A stretch of DNA of 64,000 nt from Sphagnum compactum (taxonomy: Eukaryota; Bryophyta; Sphagnopsida; Sphagnales): the NCBI GenBank assembly GCA_965153455.1, contig OZ234495.1, forward strand, positions 5,580,001 to 5,644,000, in the 5' to 3' direction. The translations under genes were made by a program, and so were the position numbers. Within the stretch, counting starts at the first letter, position 1; each line of letters starts with the position of its first letter. Below the pieces are notes generated by a model, which ran no database searches, was not told the origin of the DNA, and was given only the letters and a program-made list of their open reading frames with translations. Of the stretch, positions 26,771-40,566 are shown one piece after another.

Positions 26771-29262
26771 AAATGAAGTGAAAATAAAGGATTTAGTGAT
26801 TAATTTGCAATGAGGTGTTTAAGTTTGGGTTTCAAAGCAATTGCATGGTAGTTGATTTTAGTAGTATGAAACAAATAAATTATAACTTACAATGCAATTA
26901 TACAAATTTCACATAAACATTATAATTATCATGTTGTCATAATTATAATAGATAATGTTGAATTGCATTGGACATCACTATTTATAAACATGAAATGGAT
27001 TTGAAACTTTAAATAAATTTACATTCCATGTTGAAGAATACATTATAAAAAAAATTAGAAAATGTTTCTATCAAAAGACAATTAACTATGAATCTAAATA
27101 AAATGCCCAAGCTACTTATAACAAACATTTTCCTCTATCTAAACAAAAGGTCATAATCAAATATGGTCATCTAAAACACTATGTTTCATAAATAAATGTT
27201 TTTTTCTATTTATGTTGAAATGGAGTTTGAGTCAAACAATTTTTTCAATCCACCTTATATGCTTGATTGCCATGTTATGATATTTTGTTCCACATGTGAA
27301 ATGAAATCAGTAGCATATCACAACATTGTAATGTCAAAAATATGTTAATAATCCCTTCAATTTGAATAAAACTAGTTTACAATTATATTGTCACTAACAT
27401 GCAACTTATTTGTCACTAAAATGCAACGTATGTAGAACATTGATACAAACTAAACTATAATTTGTACACTTGCAAATAAAATCAAATATTGTGTTTACAA
27501 TAAGGTAAATTGAATTACAATTTTAAGTACTTTTGAAAGAATCTCACCTTGTATACATAATGTTGATGTTGATGGATTAAAACATAATGAAAGTTCGGCC
27601 CTATAACATAAAAAAAACAAAAGTCATCACAAATGTTCAAACACAAAACAAGACATATGTAACATGATTATCATTAAAAAATCACCTTTCATAAATCTTT
27701 AATTTCAAATTTTAAGTTGAAATATAGTTGCATACTAATTACAAACAAGTTGAAATGCCATATATATTGGGTAGTGGAAATGTATGCACATGGCATGATC
27801 GTATGTGTTACTCGAGGTTGTACATTTGTTGCAAAGTAGTCTCTGATTAGTAATTATAGTTATCTTAGTTGTGATGTAGTTGTTATATGCAACTAAAATG
27901 CAATTTGTCAACAAAGTCAAACGTGATTGACTATAATCGTTATACAGTGTGTACATTGTATTGGATAAATATACATTTTACAATTAATTTGCAACTACAA
28001 TACAATTCCTTGAATTTTTTACGTGACATTTTATTTATTACTTTGTCATATTTCCATGGGACAGTTGCAATGCATTTGTATAGTAGTTGTTTTGGAGCTC
28101 TAGTTGTAAGGTAGTCTAATTGCCATGGACACAATTTCTCATCGTGTATTCACATATGATACTTCTACAAGTTTTGATGATAACTAGCAACACAAAATTA
28201 TTGAATGCAAATTATGAACCAAAAGCTTCAATCTCTACCCCTTATATACTTGAAAGAAAAAAATGGATGAATAGTTAACCACATTCATGTACATCTATTC
28301 CCCATGTATCAAACCAATCATCACGTGCCACTTATAACTTTTCATCCTTCTATGGATAGGTTTTACATTATTTGGGGTCTAGGATTTTGTCAAGTCTACA
28401 TACTTGACTTCCCATTATTACTAATCTAAAATAATTATCTAAATTATTCATAATAAACCTTTTTGCCCCTAATCAAAAGATTATCCTTATAAGGCCCATG
28501 AAGTTCATTATTTTATTTTATCCATACTATTACCCCAAGCCATAATATTATCATTTGTAATTACAACTTTTAGTAATTATTTTGTTGTTATAGGACAAAA
28601 ACAAAGCATTAACATTCAAAACAACAATTTCATCCAATGTGTAAAACTTGTTCAATGCATTATGTAAGCTACATTCAACAAAAATATATCATCACCATAT
28701 AAATTAAACTAACTTGATGTATTCTAAGAAGAAAATTTCAAAAAATTAAGAAAACCACATATAAACAAATGATAAATCTAGAAAGGTTGAAAGAAGCTTG
28801 TTGAAAAAAATGAGAAAAAAAGTGTGAAACAATGGAGGTTGTACAAAATGACAATAAAGCAAAATTAAAAGCAGATTCAATCATGTTAAAGAAAAGTTAA
28901 AAGACTTAAAGTTGATTACTATTGTGAAAAACAATTGTGAAATCCTATAAGTAAATTGCGCATAGATGACTCAAACAATATTTACAAATTAACTCAAAAA
29001 ATAACTTTTAAAAAGGATGTTTCACAAAGAACTTCAAATTTTGAACATGTTGTGCGTTGAAAAAAAGAAACATGTAATGAAAAACCTTCATATTCAAAAT
29101 TGGATGGTTTGAATGCACAAAAAATAGGCAATCCAATCACTACTAGGAAATGCGTCCTAGTTCACTATGGGTTTCACTAGATTTTTGAGTGAATTTGGAC
29201 AATTTCAGTAGGTGAAATTATTTAACCCCCTAGTGAACGGGGACCAGTTGCTACGGACAATG

Positions 29263-29293
29263 ACTTGTTTCACTAGTAACTAGTGAAACAAGT
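29263..29293. repeat. Perfect 14-bp-arm palindrome in CACTA subterminal region
   Basis: ACTTGTTTCACTAG, then TAA, then CTAGTGAAACAAGT: a perfect 14-bp inverted repeat with a 3-nt spacer, 125 bp inside the left end. It places two copies of the subterminal TTTCACTAG word head to head, which fits a transposase-binding site pair. Confidence 0.85.
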
Positions 29294-29748
29294 TTATTCT
29301 CAAGTGAAATACAAATTTACCAAACCATTCACTTGTTAATTAATTAACTAACCAGTATGGAAATTAATTAAATTTTAATTATTTAATATATAATGCTATT
29401 GATAATTTCATGATTTTTAAAGCCTATTATTTATTGACACGTGTCACTACTTACGCTAGGTTAAAAACCTAGCCTAGGTAGGTGGTAGGCCACGTAATCA
29501 ACCTAGGCACCTAACCTAGGAATTCGATAGGAGAATATTCAGTCAACATACCATGTTGACCACACACAACACCACACATGAGGTTTGATCCCTTGACCTT
29601 TGAAATGGGGGCAAACACCTTTACCATCAAACCACCCCATTTTTTGTGAAAATATGTTATATTACATTCTATTTATCAAATACTTCATTTTGAACATTAC
29701 AAAAATATAAACTTTGAAAATTGGCAATCCTAAGCAATTATAATATAT

Positions 29749-30930
29749 GGCTATTGGTTGTTTTTTTATTAGTGCTATTAGTGGTTATTAATGGCTATTG
29801 GTACCTATTCTATTTGTGGCTATTAATGTTTTTTAGTGGTTATTCTATTAATAGTTATTGGTGGTTATTCTATTAATGGTCATTAATAGTTATTCTATTG
29901 GTGGCTATTCTATTAATGATTACTGGTGGCTATTCTATTAATGGCTACTGGTGGCTATTCTATTAATAGCTATTCGTGATTAATGTATTAATGGACATTG
30001 GTGGTTATTCTATTAATGGCTATTGGTGGCTATTTTATTAATGGCTATTGGTGGCTATTTTATTAATGGCTATTCGTGATTAATTTATTGATGGATATTG
30101 GTGCCTACTTTATTAATGGTTATTGGTGGCTAATATATTAATGGCTATTTATGATTAATCTATGACTATTTGTGGCTAATCTATTAATGGCTATTGGTGG
30201 CTATTCTATTAATGGCTACTGGTGGCTATTCTATTAATGGCTATTGGTGGCTATTCTATTAATAGTTATTCGTGATTAATGTATTAATGGCTATTGTGGT
30301 TATTTTATTAATGGCTATTCGTGATTAATGTATTAATGGCTATTGTGGCTATTTTATTAATGGTTATTCATGATTAATCTATTAATGGCTATTGGTGGCT
30401 ATTTTATTAATGGCTATTGGTGACTAATCTATTAATGGTTATTTGTGATTAATCTATTAATGGCTATTGGTGGCTATTCTATTAATGGTTATTCATGATT
30501 AATCTATTAATGGCTATTGGTGGCTATTCTATTAATGGTTATTCATGATTAATCTATTAATGGCTATTGGTGGCTATTCTATTAATGGTTATTCATGATT
30601 AATCTATTAATGGCTATTGGTGGCTATTCTATTAATGGTTATTCATGATTAATCTATTAATGGCTATTGGTGGCTATTCTATTAATGGTTATTCATGATT
30701 AATCTATTAATGGCTATTGGTGGCTATTCTATTAATGGTTATTCATGATTAATCTATTAATGGCTATTGGTGAATATTCTATTAATGGCTATTGGTGGTT
30801 ATTCTATTAATGGCTATTGGTGGTTATTTTATAAATGGTTATTGGTGGTTATTTTATTGGTCGTTATTGACGGCTATTTTATTAATGGTTATTAATGGTT
30901 ATTGTATTATAAGTTATTGTTGGTTATTGT
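29749..30930. repeat. Satellite inside CACTA element, with a 50-bp higher-order unit
   Basis: About 1.2 kb built from variants of TATTAATGGCTATTGGTGGCTATTC. The outer parts are diverged. In the middle the word ATTCATGATTAATCTATTAA starts at 30,491, 30,541, 30,591, 30,641, 30,691 and 30,741, so six 50-bp units lie head to tail, the first five identical and the sixth differing only near its end. The pattern is typical of recent expansion at the centre of an older array. Confidence 0.95.
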
Positions 30931-31648
30931 ATGATATATAACAACTATTGGTGATTATTGTATTATAAATTATTGTTTGATATTCTACGTTATAATATCA
31001 TAGGCTATTGGTAGTTATTATATTGTGGGGTATTTAAAATTATTTTTCATAGTTTATTATTTTCTATTTTATGTTATTTTTAGCTTAAGCCATTATATTC
31101 TGTTTTAGATTATTTTAAAGTTATTATGCTCAGGATAAATCATTTATAATAACATTAAATAGAATGACCTTGAATAATTTAAAGTATAACTTGAAATAAC
31201 ATACATTAATTTAAAATAAATAACCTAAGGTATAGCCTAAAGTTAGTTGAATAATTTAATTTTAAATAATTTAAAAGTTTATAATAAACTAGTTAAGATA
31301 CTTTAAGGTAAAATAACATATAAAATTTAAGGTACAATAATTTATAATAGCTTATAATAACATAAAATATAAGTTAAAATAACTAAAGTAGCTTAAAATA
31401 ATATAGGGTATATCATAAGTAACATAGATAGAATATTTAAAAAAACATAGAAATAAACCTATTTGCTATAGTAAATTGTAATAGTGAATTATGTTAACTA
31501 GAAATGAAACATGATGTCTACATAGTGATATTATAATGAAATAACTTTCACTAAGTGAAATCAGTAAAATGCAATGAAGTTATTTCACTTTTAAAGTCCC
31601 ATAGTGATTTAAGTTAGTAAACTACACCCCACTTTGGTAGTAGTGAAT

Positions 31649-34600
31649 GGTCATAAATATGTTATCATCCCTTAAGTAAATCTTAGATGATACTTGTTTA
31701 AATCGATCAAATTTAATAGCTTCAATCTAAAAAACCATCCATATATCAAGGTAACCTCGATTAGTTTGATTGGTGTTGAAAATCTATAAACATTGTTCTA
31801 TCATTATATAACAATTAAATCTTGGATGGTGTAGATTTCAGAATGCATTAATCAAATTATGTGGAATCCAAATGGCTATGATGTTTTGAATGGATCACAT
31901 TGTTTTGTTTCATAACAATGGAAAATCAACAATGATCGTCGTTATATTGGATGATCAAGATGTTGCAAAAGGTGGTGCAAATTAGATTTTTATTGCACGG
32001 TGTGGATTCTTGCAATGGATGACTTGATTACCATGTGAATAATCTATATGGTTTGGATAGGGGCGCAATATAGGTTTGTCCTCCCAATAGATAGATTATT
32101 GCTTGGTTGATTTGAAGTATCAAACTCCCTTATTAGATTCGACAACAAATTGTTGAATAATTAATTAAAATTTTAATTCAACTTTGGCATTTGGTTTTTT
32201 ATTTCTGACATTTTCAACAAGTAATAATTAATAATAAACACATTTTTAAAAAGTTAATGGGATAGGCTAATGTGTTTAGATTGTTTCAATCTTATGTTTT
32301 GAATCTTTAAAGTCTACGATTCAAACCTAATACTTGGAATCTTGTAGATTCGTATTTTATAAAAATTTCGACATTAGTATTAAATAAATTTTCAAAAATT
32401 TGGCAAAACAAAAAATAATTTAATTTATGCCAAAATGGTTCAAGATTATGATATTGTAAAATTTTAACCCTTAACTTTGATTCATTAATGAACAAATATT
32501 TCTAACAACTTGATATTAAAATTATAATTTTTGAAAAAAACTTTATTTGTAGGTTTTGTTGTATTGGGGGAAGGGGGGAATATGTAACCAATTTATTTGC
32601 GATTACATCGACTATTAGCCATTTGTGACTATGTTTGGATAGTTTTACAACTATTTCTTGTGTTGGTCAAATTTGCAACTACATTTCAATTAGTTTTTGA
32701 CTATTTTGGTTTTCATCCTTCCATGTGAACAACATTTAGTTTGGTTTTTATCCAACAATAACAACTTATGTCCCATTAGCTACAAATGTGACCAATTTAG
32801 TCATAGCCTTATAAATATACAACGGTGTGTTTTGTGTATATTAAAAGGTATAGTTGGGTATATTAATATTTACAAATGTATACTCAAATATATATGAACG
32901 ACCATATTACATATTTATTCAAAGATTATTGTTAACATTCAATGGTCTTAATATTATGATTACATTAGGTGTATATTTTGAGTATATTATTGTTCTATAT
33001 AAGATATTTACTAAATATATTAAGACCACATTATAAGTTTATCCAAGCTATCTTATTATACTTCCTAAAATTATGACAAATGACATTTATTATTATTGTT
33101 GTTATTATTATGTTATATGAAATATTTTCTTTACTTACTTTATAATAAAAAAATAAATCTTCAATATTATCTTTGACTAAAATTAAGAAATAATAATATT
33201 TTATTACATAATGACGATGACGATGATGATAATGATATTAGTATGATATATATAAATATAATTCCTGAAACTAAAACCATTATACATATGAATTTATTAT
33301 TATTAGATATTGATATTTATAGTTTTACAAGAGCTATAAAAATCGAAATAATAATAATTCACATAATTTGTTAAAATCTAAGTTAAATGATACTTCCAAT
33401 AATAAATTTAACATTTATTTATTTATTCATACTAATTACTAAAACAAACTAGAGAAATCTATAAAAAATTATATAATGATTGATTTTTTTTTCAAATGAC
33501 TAATGGTTTTAGTAAGAATTATTACTATTATTTAGTAAAGAAAATTATTATAATAAATCTTGATAATTATAAAAAGTCACATAGTATATATAATAACAAT
33601 ACAAAAAAATTAACCTAAGCTTGTTACAAATTAGATTATTATTAATATTATAAAAATCAGTTATTAAGTATTACTACATTAAAATCAGTTATTGAACTAT
33701 ATTTTTATTTTCTATTTAATTAGTAAATATAGTAGTATTAACAATAACTGATAATATAATTAAATATGTAGTCATTTAATTATTTAATTTTAAAATAAAG
33801 ATAAAATATTGGATAAAGTTTTTAGTTGCAAGTAGTTTGTAAATAAAAATGTTTAGTCACAAACTTTTTACAACTTAAAAGTTTATCCAATATGTTTTGG
33901 TTTTCATTCTCATTTTGAAAAGTACATTTTCATATTAAAAACCATGAACATATGGGATGAGCCAATAAAAAAGGTTTAGCCCAAAATAAAATAAAATAAT
34001 TCATGTACTTACATCCTACCTCCCTAACCTACCTACTTACCGTAGGTATTTTGGCCTACTTAAATAGGTGTTTAACCTAAGTAGATGGGTATGTAGATTC
34101 TACCTACCTATTATCTAACTACATAGGTAGGTATTTACCTACCTACCCAATTTGACCTATATACATAAATATTGATTCAAATTTGTTTTGAACAAATTCA
34201 ATTGATATGCCACATGGCAAAATTTTATTACACCATGTGTCACAGTCTAAAACCATTCAAGCGAAAAAAAAGGATGTTTTAGATTATTTCAAAATTAGAA
34301 TAAAAACATTTGAAATTATTAAAAGTTGGGACATGTGGCAACACATCATTTGTTCCCATTGTTTATAAAAAAAGTCACATCTTTTTCACAAACAATAATA
34401 CGTATATCATTAGTCAAAGGATGAAGGTGTATTTCATTAAAAAAAAATTCCATTCAAAATTCCCAATCCATTATGATTAGTGTCACATGCGATTTGTCCA
34501 ATGCGACTATTAAGATTTTGTTGCAAATGTTGCCTAGTTGTAGGGACTAATTGCAAAATGGCGAATTTCTCTTAATGATACTAATTAACCTTTTGTTAAC

Positions 34601-37600
34601 TTTTATTTCTCATTATATTTTTTCAAAACATTTTTTTCAAAAATCTTCATTCCAATTATGGTTCCAAATTTAAATATAACCAAAAGTTTGGTTTTGGGTT
34701 TTTTGAAAAGTAAAATCAAGTTTTAATTCCAAAAATTAAATTAAATATCAATATGGTTATTTTTTATTGGATTCAAAATTGGTAATTTTTACTAGTGTTG
34801 GATGGTTCTTAGGTTTTTTTAAAGACTTATTGGGTTTGGATTTTAGAAGAGTTTATAAGAGCCACCCTAGTTCTTTATGTTTTAAAAATTAATTTTCAAA
34901 AAACCCAAGCATGGTTTCAAAAAATTGGGAAAAATATTTTCACCTCAATTTCAAAGTGTTGGGTTTCACACATTTCAAACTTGCAACTATTCAAAGGTAG
35001 TTTTTACATATCAAATTTCAAAAACTATCTTATTTCAAACATACAATTTTTATTTTTAATATAAAAAATTACAAAAAATGTGGAAAAATGAACATGCATG
35101 CAAGATTCAACCACAAGATGGCAAACTTAAGTAAACATTGCAAACTTCTTCTCCTTTCGATGTTAAATAAATTCATGAATGTATGATACATTTGCATGCA
35201 CAAAATCCAAGGATTTCACAATTATATTCACAGAAAGCAAAAAGTTGATTTTTTTGTTTTGAGATGAAAATGCTCAAAAACATTTATCGTGCTATACCCC
35301 AACAATAAAAGTTGAGGACATAACCCTACAACTACCATTCACCATACTTCAAGGTCATTCTTATGCATTTTTGTAGATTGATATTTAAATGTTCATAAAG
35401 GTTTGAGGACATTTAACTTCAAAATGATTGTTGAATCCATTAATTAATGTATTGGGCATAATTTAAAACCTTGACCTTGGTATTTTTTAATATCCTCGTA
35501 AAGTATCAATTTATAAAAAATAAGGAAAAAGTTTTAAATGGTTATTTCTGAATCTAATGAGAACTGGTGAACAAGTTTCAAATGAGGTATAACTTTAGGT
35601 GATATTTGAAAGTATGCAACTTAAAACTTGACTTGAAATGCTACTTAATTTTTTGTCATTTTTTAATACTCATCCAACATTAATTTTTACCCACCCAACA
35701 TTAGTTTGGACCAATGTTGTGTAATTGCTTGATTTGTTAAAAAATCTCACTTCTAGGGTTTTGAACTATTGTTATATTCATATGATTATAATCATGTTCA
35801 CATGACTTTGAGTTATCAAATGTTCATATAGGTACTCTTCATGTGTTCATGTGTATTAATCACAAATTTAATTCAATGTCCTAAAATTAACAATTTAAAT
35901 GAATGTGAATTATATGATTTAATAAAAGTTGTTTATTTTAAGAGAGCCTTATGAATGCATCAATTTATACATACTACATTCAATACTACAAGATTTTTAA
36001 ATACATATTGAATTTACTAAAAACTCAAAACTCAAAAAAGGTTATTATGTACATAAAATTAATTTCAACCTTCAAATCTATGATCAAGTGAATAAATCTA
36101 GGGAAATATTTTTGTAATTAATCAAGATGCATCTTTGTTGTTTATGTGTCCTTTTAATGTGGCCTAATGCTTTTATGGATTAATTTTTCACGGTGCATTA
36201 AACTTTGGTATTTTTCCCAACCCAAGAAACATAACTTCTAACATACTTACATTATAATTAAACAGATTCTTCATACTTCAACCCACTTCAATAGTAGTAT
36301 TATTTTAGGAAAAAAACATTGATTACTTTTCCTCAATTTTTTAAGTTATAACACAAAACAAACTAGACGTTATGAGACTTTCAAATGGAAGTATTTTGTT
36401 TGACATACAATTACCCACATACCTAATTAATTATGCAACAATTGAGTGCATTCTACTCCCATTGATTTCTTCCACTTGAATCACAACGATTATTAATTCA
36501 TAACATATGTTTCATAGATGCATTAAACAATGTCCACAACTTCCCATTTTGTGTTAACACAACAATAAAATGTAGATTGGACTATTCACTCCAATCTTGT
36601 TTGCAAAACTATCATCCTAAGAATACCATTGTCTTTTCCTTCTCATGAGATATTGTTGCCACACATGCATATGACCTAATGCAAGCAATCTAAACCCCCA
36701 AATAAACTACACCACTACAAGCCCATAAGATTATTTGCAAATAGTTAATTTGACTATGAACACGTTATTCATGATTAAATGTTTCAATTAGACCCTTGTT
36801 TTCCTTGTAGCATGCCATCATCTATGGAAGTATTGCAATTTATTAAAGAGGTCACCATTTTACAACACTTGCATAATGGAATATAATGAATTGCAATATT
36901 GCAACCTCTATCATACACATTTGCATACATTCCAACAACAAAGAAAACCAAAAACTTCCTTATTACAATGACATGTGAACTTTAGGGTGTGGTTCAAATT
37001 TGTCCTACTTGCATTAAATTCTACCTTCACATATTACCAATCAAGATCCAACATGAACGCCCCCACAAGTGCACTTTGGGGCATAATTATTTGCATACAA
37101 ACACAAGTAATCAATTGTTTTATAGAAAAAGAAACCAATAACACATCCCCAACTTGCCACCACTTTTCAACCCATACCCTAAATAGATTGCACCACCAAA
37201 ACTCCAAAAGCTTCCCAAATATCATGCTCATTTGTTTTCTTTACTTAATCCTTTGCATTGCACCTTTACTATAGATCATGCATCACACATTAAAAAAAAA
37301 ATTCCATTCATCATCCCATATTCCATCACCAAAATTTAATGCAATGTCCAAGCTTTAATGTCCATTATGACACATTGTTCAAAGAAAATTACACAACAAT
37401 TGTGATGTAACCATGATCTTACAATTCAATTATTCATGTTCTAACACAATAAAGAATTGACTTAAGATTTTCACAACCCTAAGAGGAGTTCACACAAATA
37501 AACAAGATTATCGTAAGCAATATTTTCTTGCTTGTGAGGTTTTTTTTGTGGTCCACCTTTTAGGGTTCCTTACGAATTGGGGTTTTTGATTTTTTTTGCC

Positions 37601-39789
37601 TTCATTAGTTAAGTGGGCATATAAATAGGTTAACAATTGACAAGGGTTTGTAATCAATTTTTATAACTACTTAATACATGTTTGGACTTATAAGTATGCA
37701 CATTGTATAATGGTTTTTCAAAAGTTAATAAAACAATTTGATTAACTTTCATTGGTCGTTCATATCAAATAGATTGATCTATGTAATATCATTTAATTGA
37801 TCCTCATTTTACACCATTAAAATGTCATGTTCATGTATTGAGGTGGGTTTGAATCACTATTTTGGACATGTGATAGACGTGGTGGAAGCCCAATGTCTTT
37901 TACATGCTCAAAATGTGCATATTCACAAGCCCAAATGTGTGTGGGCATCCTTATTTTATGGGGGAAAAGTTAATTAAAGTAAAGGCAAATAATGAAAAAA
38001 ATAAAATGACATAATATTTTTGTATTGTTTACATTTAAGACTGCTATTTAATTTTTTGTCTTCCTTAATAAACCATTTTGTTATATATCCATGCCATTAA
38101 CCTAGGTCCAAAATGGCAATGAACATGTTTATGAATATATATTATGATCAACTAATGAGGCTATGCAACATGCATTTAAGAGGCCCATGTTTTTTTTCTT
38201 TGAGGAGGGCTAGGGGATGTTAAATTTTTTTTGCTACACCTAAGAGGCCTAAACTTTCTTTTATGGTGAAGGTAGGGGCAAGGGGTGGTTGTTCAAGGCA
38301 TGATTTTGATTTAGAAAAAAATAGTTACAAAAAAATCTCTAGAGCTACATAAAACATTTATAAAAAATAGTTGTAGACAATACATGCTAAAAATAATTAG
38401 AAAATATTGATATTTTACATTGAAAAATAGTTATAAATTATAAAGAATGAGTATTAAAGATGCTTATTGTAATACCAAAGTATCTTATGCAACGTCTATT
38501 GAAATTTCTACTAAATTGTTTACTAAACTTTATCCTTTTGATAAAATTTAAAAGCAAATGAACTTTGATTTTAAAGATTAGTATGACTTTGAAAAGCTCT
38601 TTGCAAGGGTTGCAAAATGGCCATTTAAAATGTTCAATCTATATATTCTTGAAAGAAATGACAAGTTATTAAAATGTCTTACCAAAATGCCCACAAAATT
38701 ACTAAACCTTAACTTTTTAATGATTTTAGAAGACAAATCATCTCGTATGGGATGAGTGATACAACATTGAAAGCTCTTCCCAAGGGCTATAAGATAGACT
38801 TTTAAAATGTTTAGTTTGTACTATGTTTGAAAAAATTATGGGGTAGCATAGTGCACCTTTTTATAGTTTTATGAGTGTGGATGACACCAACTTTGAAATT
38901 ATTATACAAGATTTAGTTGTTTGGACCCTTTGATTTTGATTTTTGGACATCTTTATGATTGTTTTAAGTGTTTTCGATCTCACCATTTGATGATTTAAAA
39001 ATATTTTCTTGAATATTAATATATATTTTGTAAAATTTTGTTTTCAAACTCAAGTTGAACATTATTTTATTGCCAAATTATGTTGCAAAACTTTTTGATC
39101 TATTTGAACACTTCCACATTTTGTGGTACGAACCTTTGCAAATAAGAAATCAATTGAAATTCATGTAATTTTGAGTATTTTTTGTGCTTCTACCAAAACT
39201 CGCTTTGGTAAAAAAATAAAATATATACATTCATATTCCTTGTTGTAGAAGTTTGCATATTTGTTTTGTTGGGGTATTTAAAAAAAATTGACTTTGGTTT
39301 TTTGAATTTATTTTATTTATTGCTAATGTGTATCCATCATTTGTCATTGTTGCTTATGTTTTCAAGCAATGTGTACCCATTACATGTCATTTTTGTTTTT
39401 TTTAAAGCCGATGAGAGAACATAAGACAAAATCTCATACTGAATATGCTATAGGATGGGTGATTTGACACATACAACACTGAAGTGAAGGCTTCTTGCAT
39501 GAGAGTATCATAAATTTTTTGGAAGCTTTCGTAACCATTGTCACAAGAGTTTTGATACAGATCCGACCTTACTATGAAAGATGGAAATGTTCATCATAAT
39601 GAAATGTGTGATTGGACTTTGTGTATTGGAAAGGGGTGACACTCTTTCACATCTTCATATGTAGATGATAATTGTGGAACTTCATATCTTGAATCTCACG
39701 ATGTTGAACAAGGTTGTGAATGAGTGGTTGGAGTGGGACAACTTGAAGAAGGCACCAAATAAGCATGTGGTACATTAAAAGGAATTGTA
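31649..39789. other. AT-rich intergenic DNA, no gene seen
   Basis: About 8 kb of very AT-rich DNA with only chance ORFs. It has a (GAC/GAT)n-like tract near 33,210, a TACCTACC-rich cluster with an inverted repeat at 34,010-34,160, and no recognisable coding sequence. ORFs at 36,975-37,274 and 32,697-32,897 lack any recognisable domain. Confidence 0.65.
34101..34133. repeat. Inverted repeat in a TACCTACC-rich cluster
   Basis: TACCTACCTA (34,101-34,110) is matched by its exact reverse complement at 34,124-34,133 with a 13-nt loop. It sits in about 150 bp full of TACCTACC and GGTAGGTA words. Similar words occur inside the CACTA element near 29,480. Confidence 0.7.
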
Positions 39790-40566
39790 GAACAATGGGT
39801 TTTGTTAATATGGTTGGTTATTGCATGAAGGATATTGATGAGGACCATTTTCAATTTGTGTAGCATAATGTTAGGGGACATGATGAAGGTTGGGATGTTA
39901 AATTTTGTGAAGCATAGAACCATGACAATGGAGAATTGGGTATGCTTCACTTATCATAATGTTTTGGAGTGTGTGACAATGTTGGATGAAAATAAGATGA
40001 AAAAGAGGTTGGATTCTTCTCTTGTTGAGGTTTTAATGCATATGATTCAAACAAGCCAAATTTATCTTGTGTGACTAGTCATGCGGTTTTGTTTTGCGAC
40101 ATCAAAATGGATTATCAAACATTGAAGTCCTTACGAAAATGCATGGTTGCTCCACATATGGTGGATCTTCAAACATCATTCATATATTTTACGAGCATTA
40201 TTCGTTGGGTCCAAAATTCATGGAGTTAGAAGGGAGGAGTTGTTTAATCATTTCAACAAAGAAGACGTGGAAACATACTTCAACTATTCATCGTTGCATG
40301 AGTTTTCATTGAATTGGATTGGAGCACAATATTTTGTTAAGGGAAACTGGACACAAGATAAGATTCATGGCTCATTGACTATGCATCATTAAATGGGTTT
40401 GAACGTTGATTTCGTGCCCTTGCATGGGGATGACAATATTAATACCTTTGAAGTGCATGTGGGTTTTCTTGTAAGAGCTGGTGTATGGGGCTATAATGAA
40501 GCTTTTGTTTGTCATTGTGACTTTTGCATGTTATGTATGAGGCAATTTGATATAAACTTCTGAAAT
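39790..40566 (+). pseudogene. Eroded protein-coding relic, family not recognised
   Basis: Protein-like stretches continue across all three plus frames with shifts between them. Early words include NMVGYCMKDIDEDHFQF; a later long open frame starts at 40,147 (LHEFSLNWIGAQYFVKG) and continues past a single stop at 40,390 through NVDFVPLHGDDNINTFEVH to 40,566. The low stop density over about 140 codons in AT-rich DNA, with Trp and Cys in sensible places, argues for a decayed real gene, perhaps from a mobile element. I do not recognise the family. Confidence 0.4.

Larger units (their letters stand above)
24473..29134. other. AT-rich intergenic DNA, no gene seen
   Basis: No convincing coding sequence. 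It includes a 107-bp duplication (25,073-25,290), a degenerate array of about 100 bp period (26,440-26,770), and many scattered GCAAC/GTTGC words between 26,160 and 28,110. These words recur near 32,600 and 34,500. The shared words hint at one older repeat family cut by the CACTA element, but no ends were found. Confidence 0.6.
29135..31648. mobile_element. Non-autonomous CACTA (En/Spm-type) DNA transposon
   Basis: The element runs 29,138-31,645 (2,508 bp). Its left end is CACTACTAGGAAATGCG and its right end reads CACTACTACCAAAGTGG on the opposite strand, so the outer eight bases form a perfect CACTACTA terminal inverted repeat. It is flanked on both sides by AAT (29,135-29,137 and 31,646-31,648), the 3-bp target duplication typical of the superfamily. 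Subterminal TTTCACTAG/CTAGTGAAA words cluster inside both ends, as expected for transposase binding sites. No transposase ORF is present; the interior is mostly a tandem satellite. It must have been moved by a transposase supplied elsewhere. Confidence 0.9.

Noticed and set aside
29560-29640. B-box-like GGTTTGATCCC in the CACTA element
   Set aside because: No A box at tRNA spacing on the same strand, so it is not called a SINE or tRNA.
30491-30790. CRISPR-like regular repeats
   Set aside because: The units are head to tail with no unique spacers, in a plant nuclear context; this is a satellite.
36705-36730. CACTACAAGCCC resembling a CACTA terminus
   Set aside because: No matching right end or target duplication could be found nearby.
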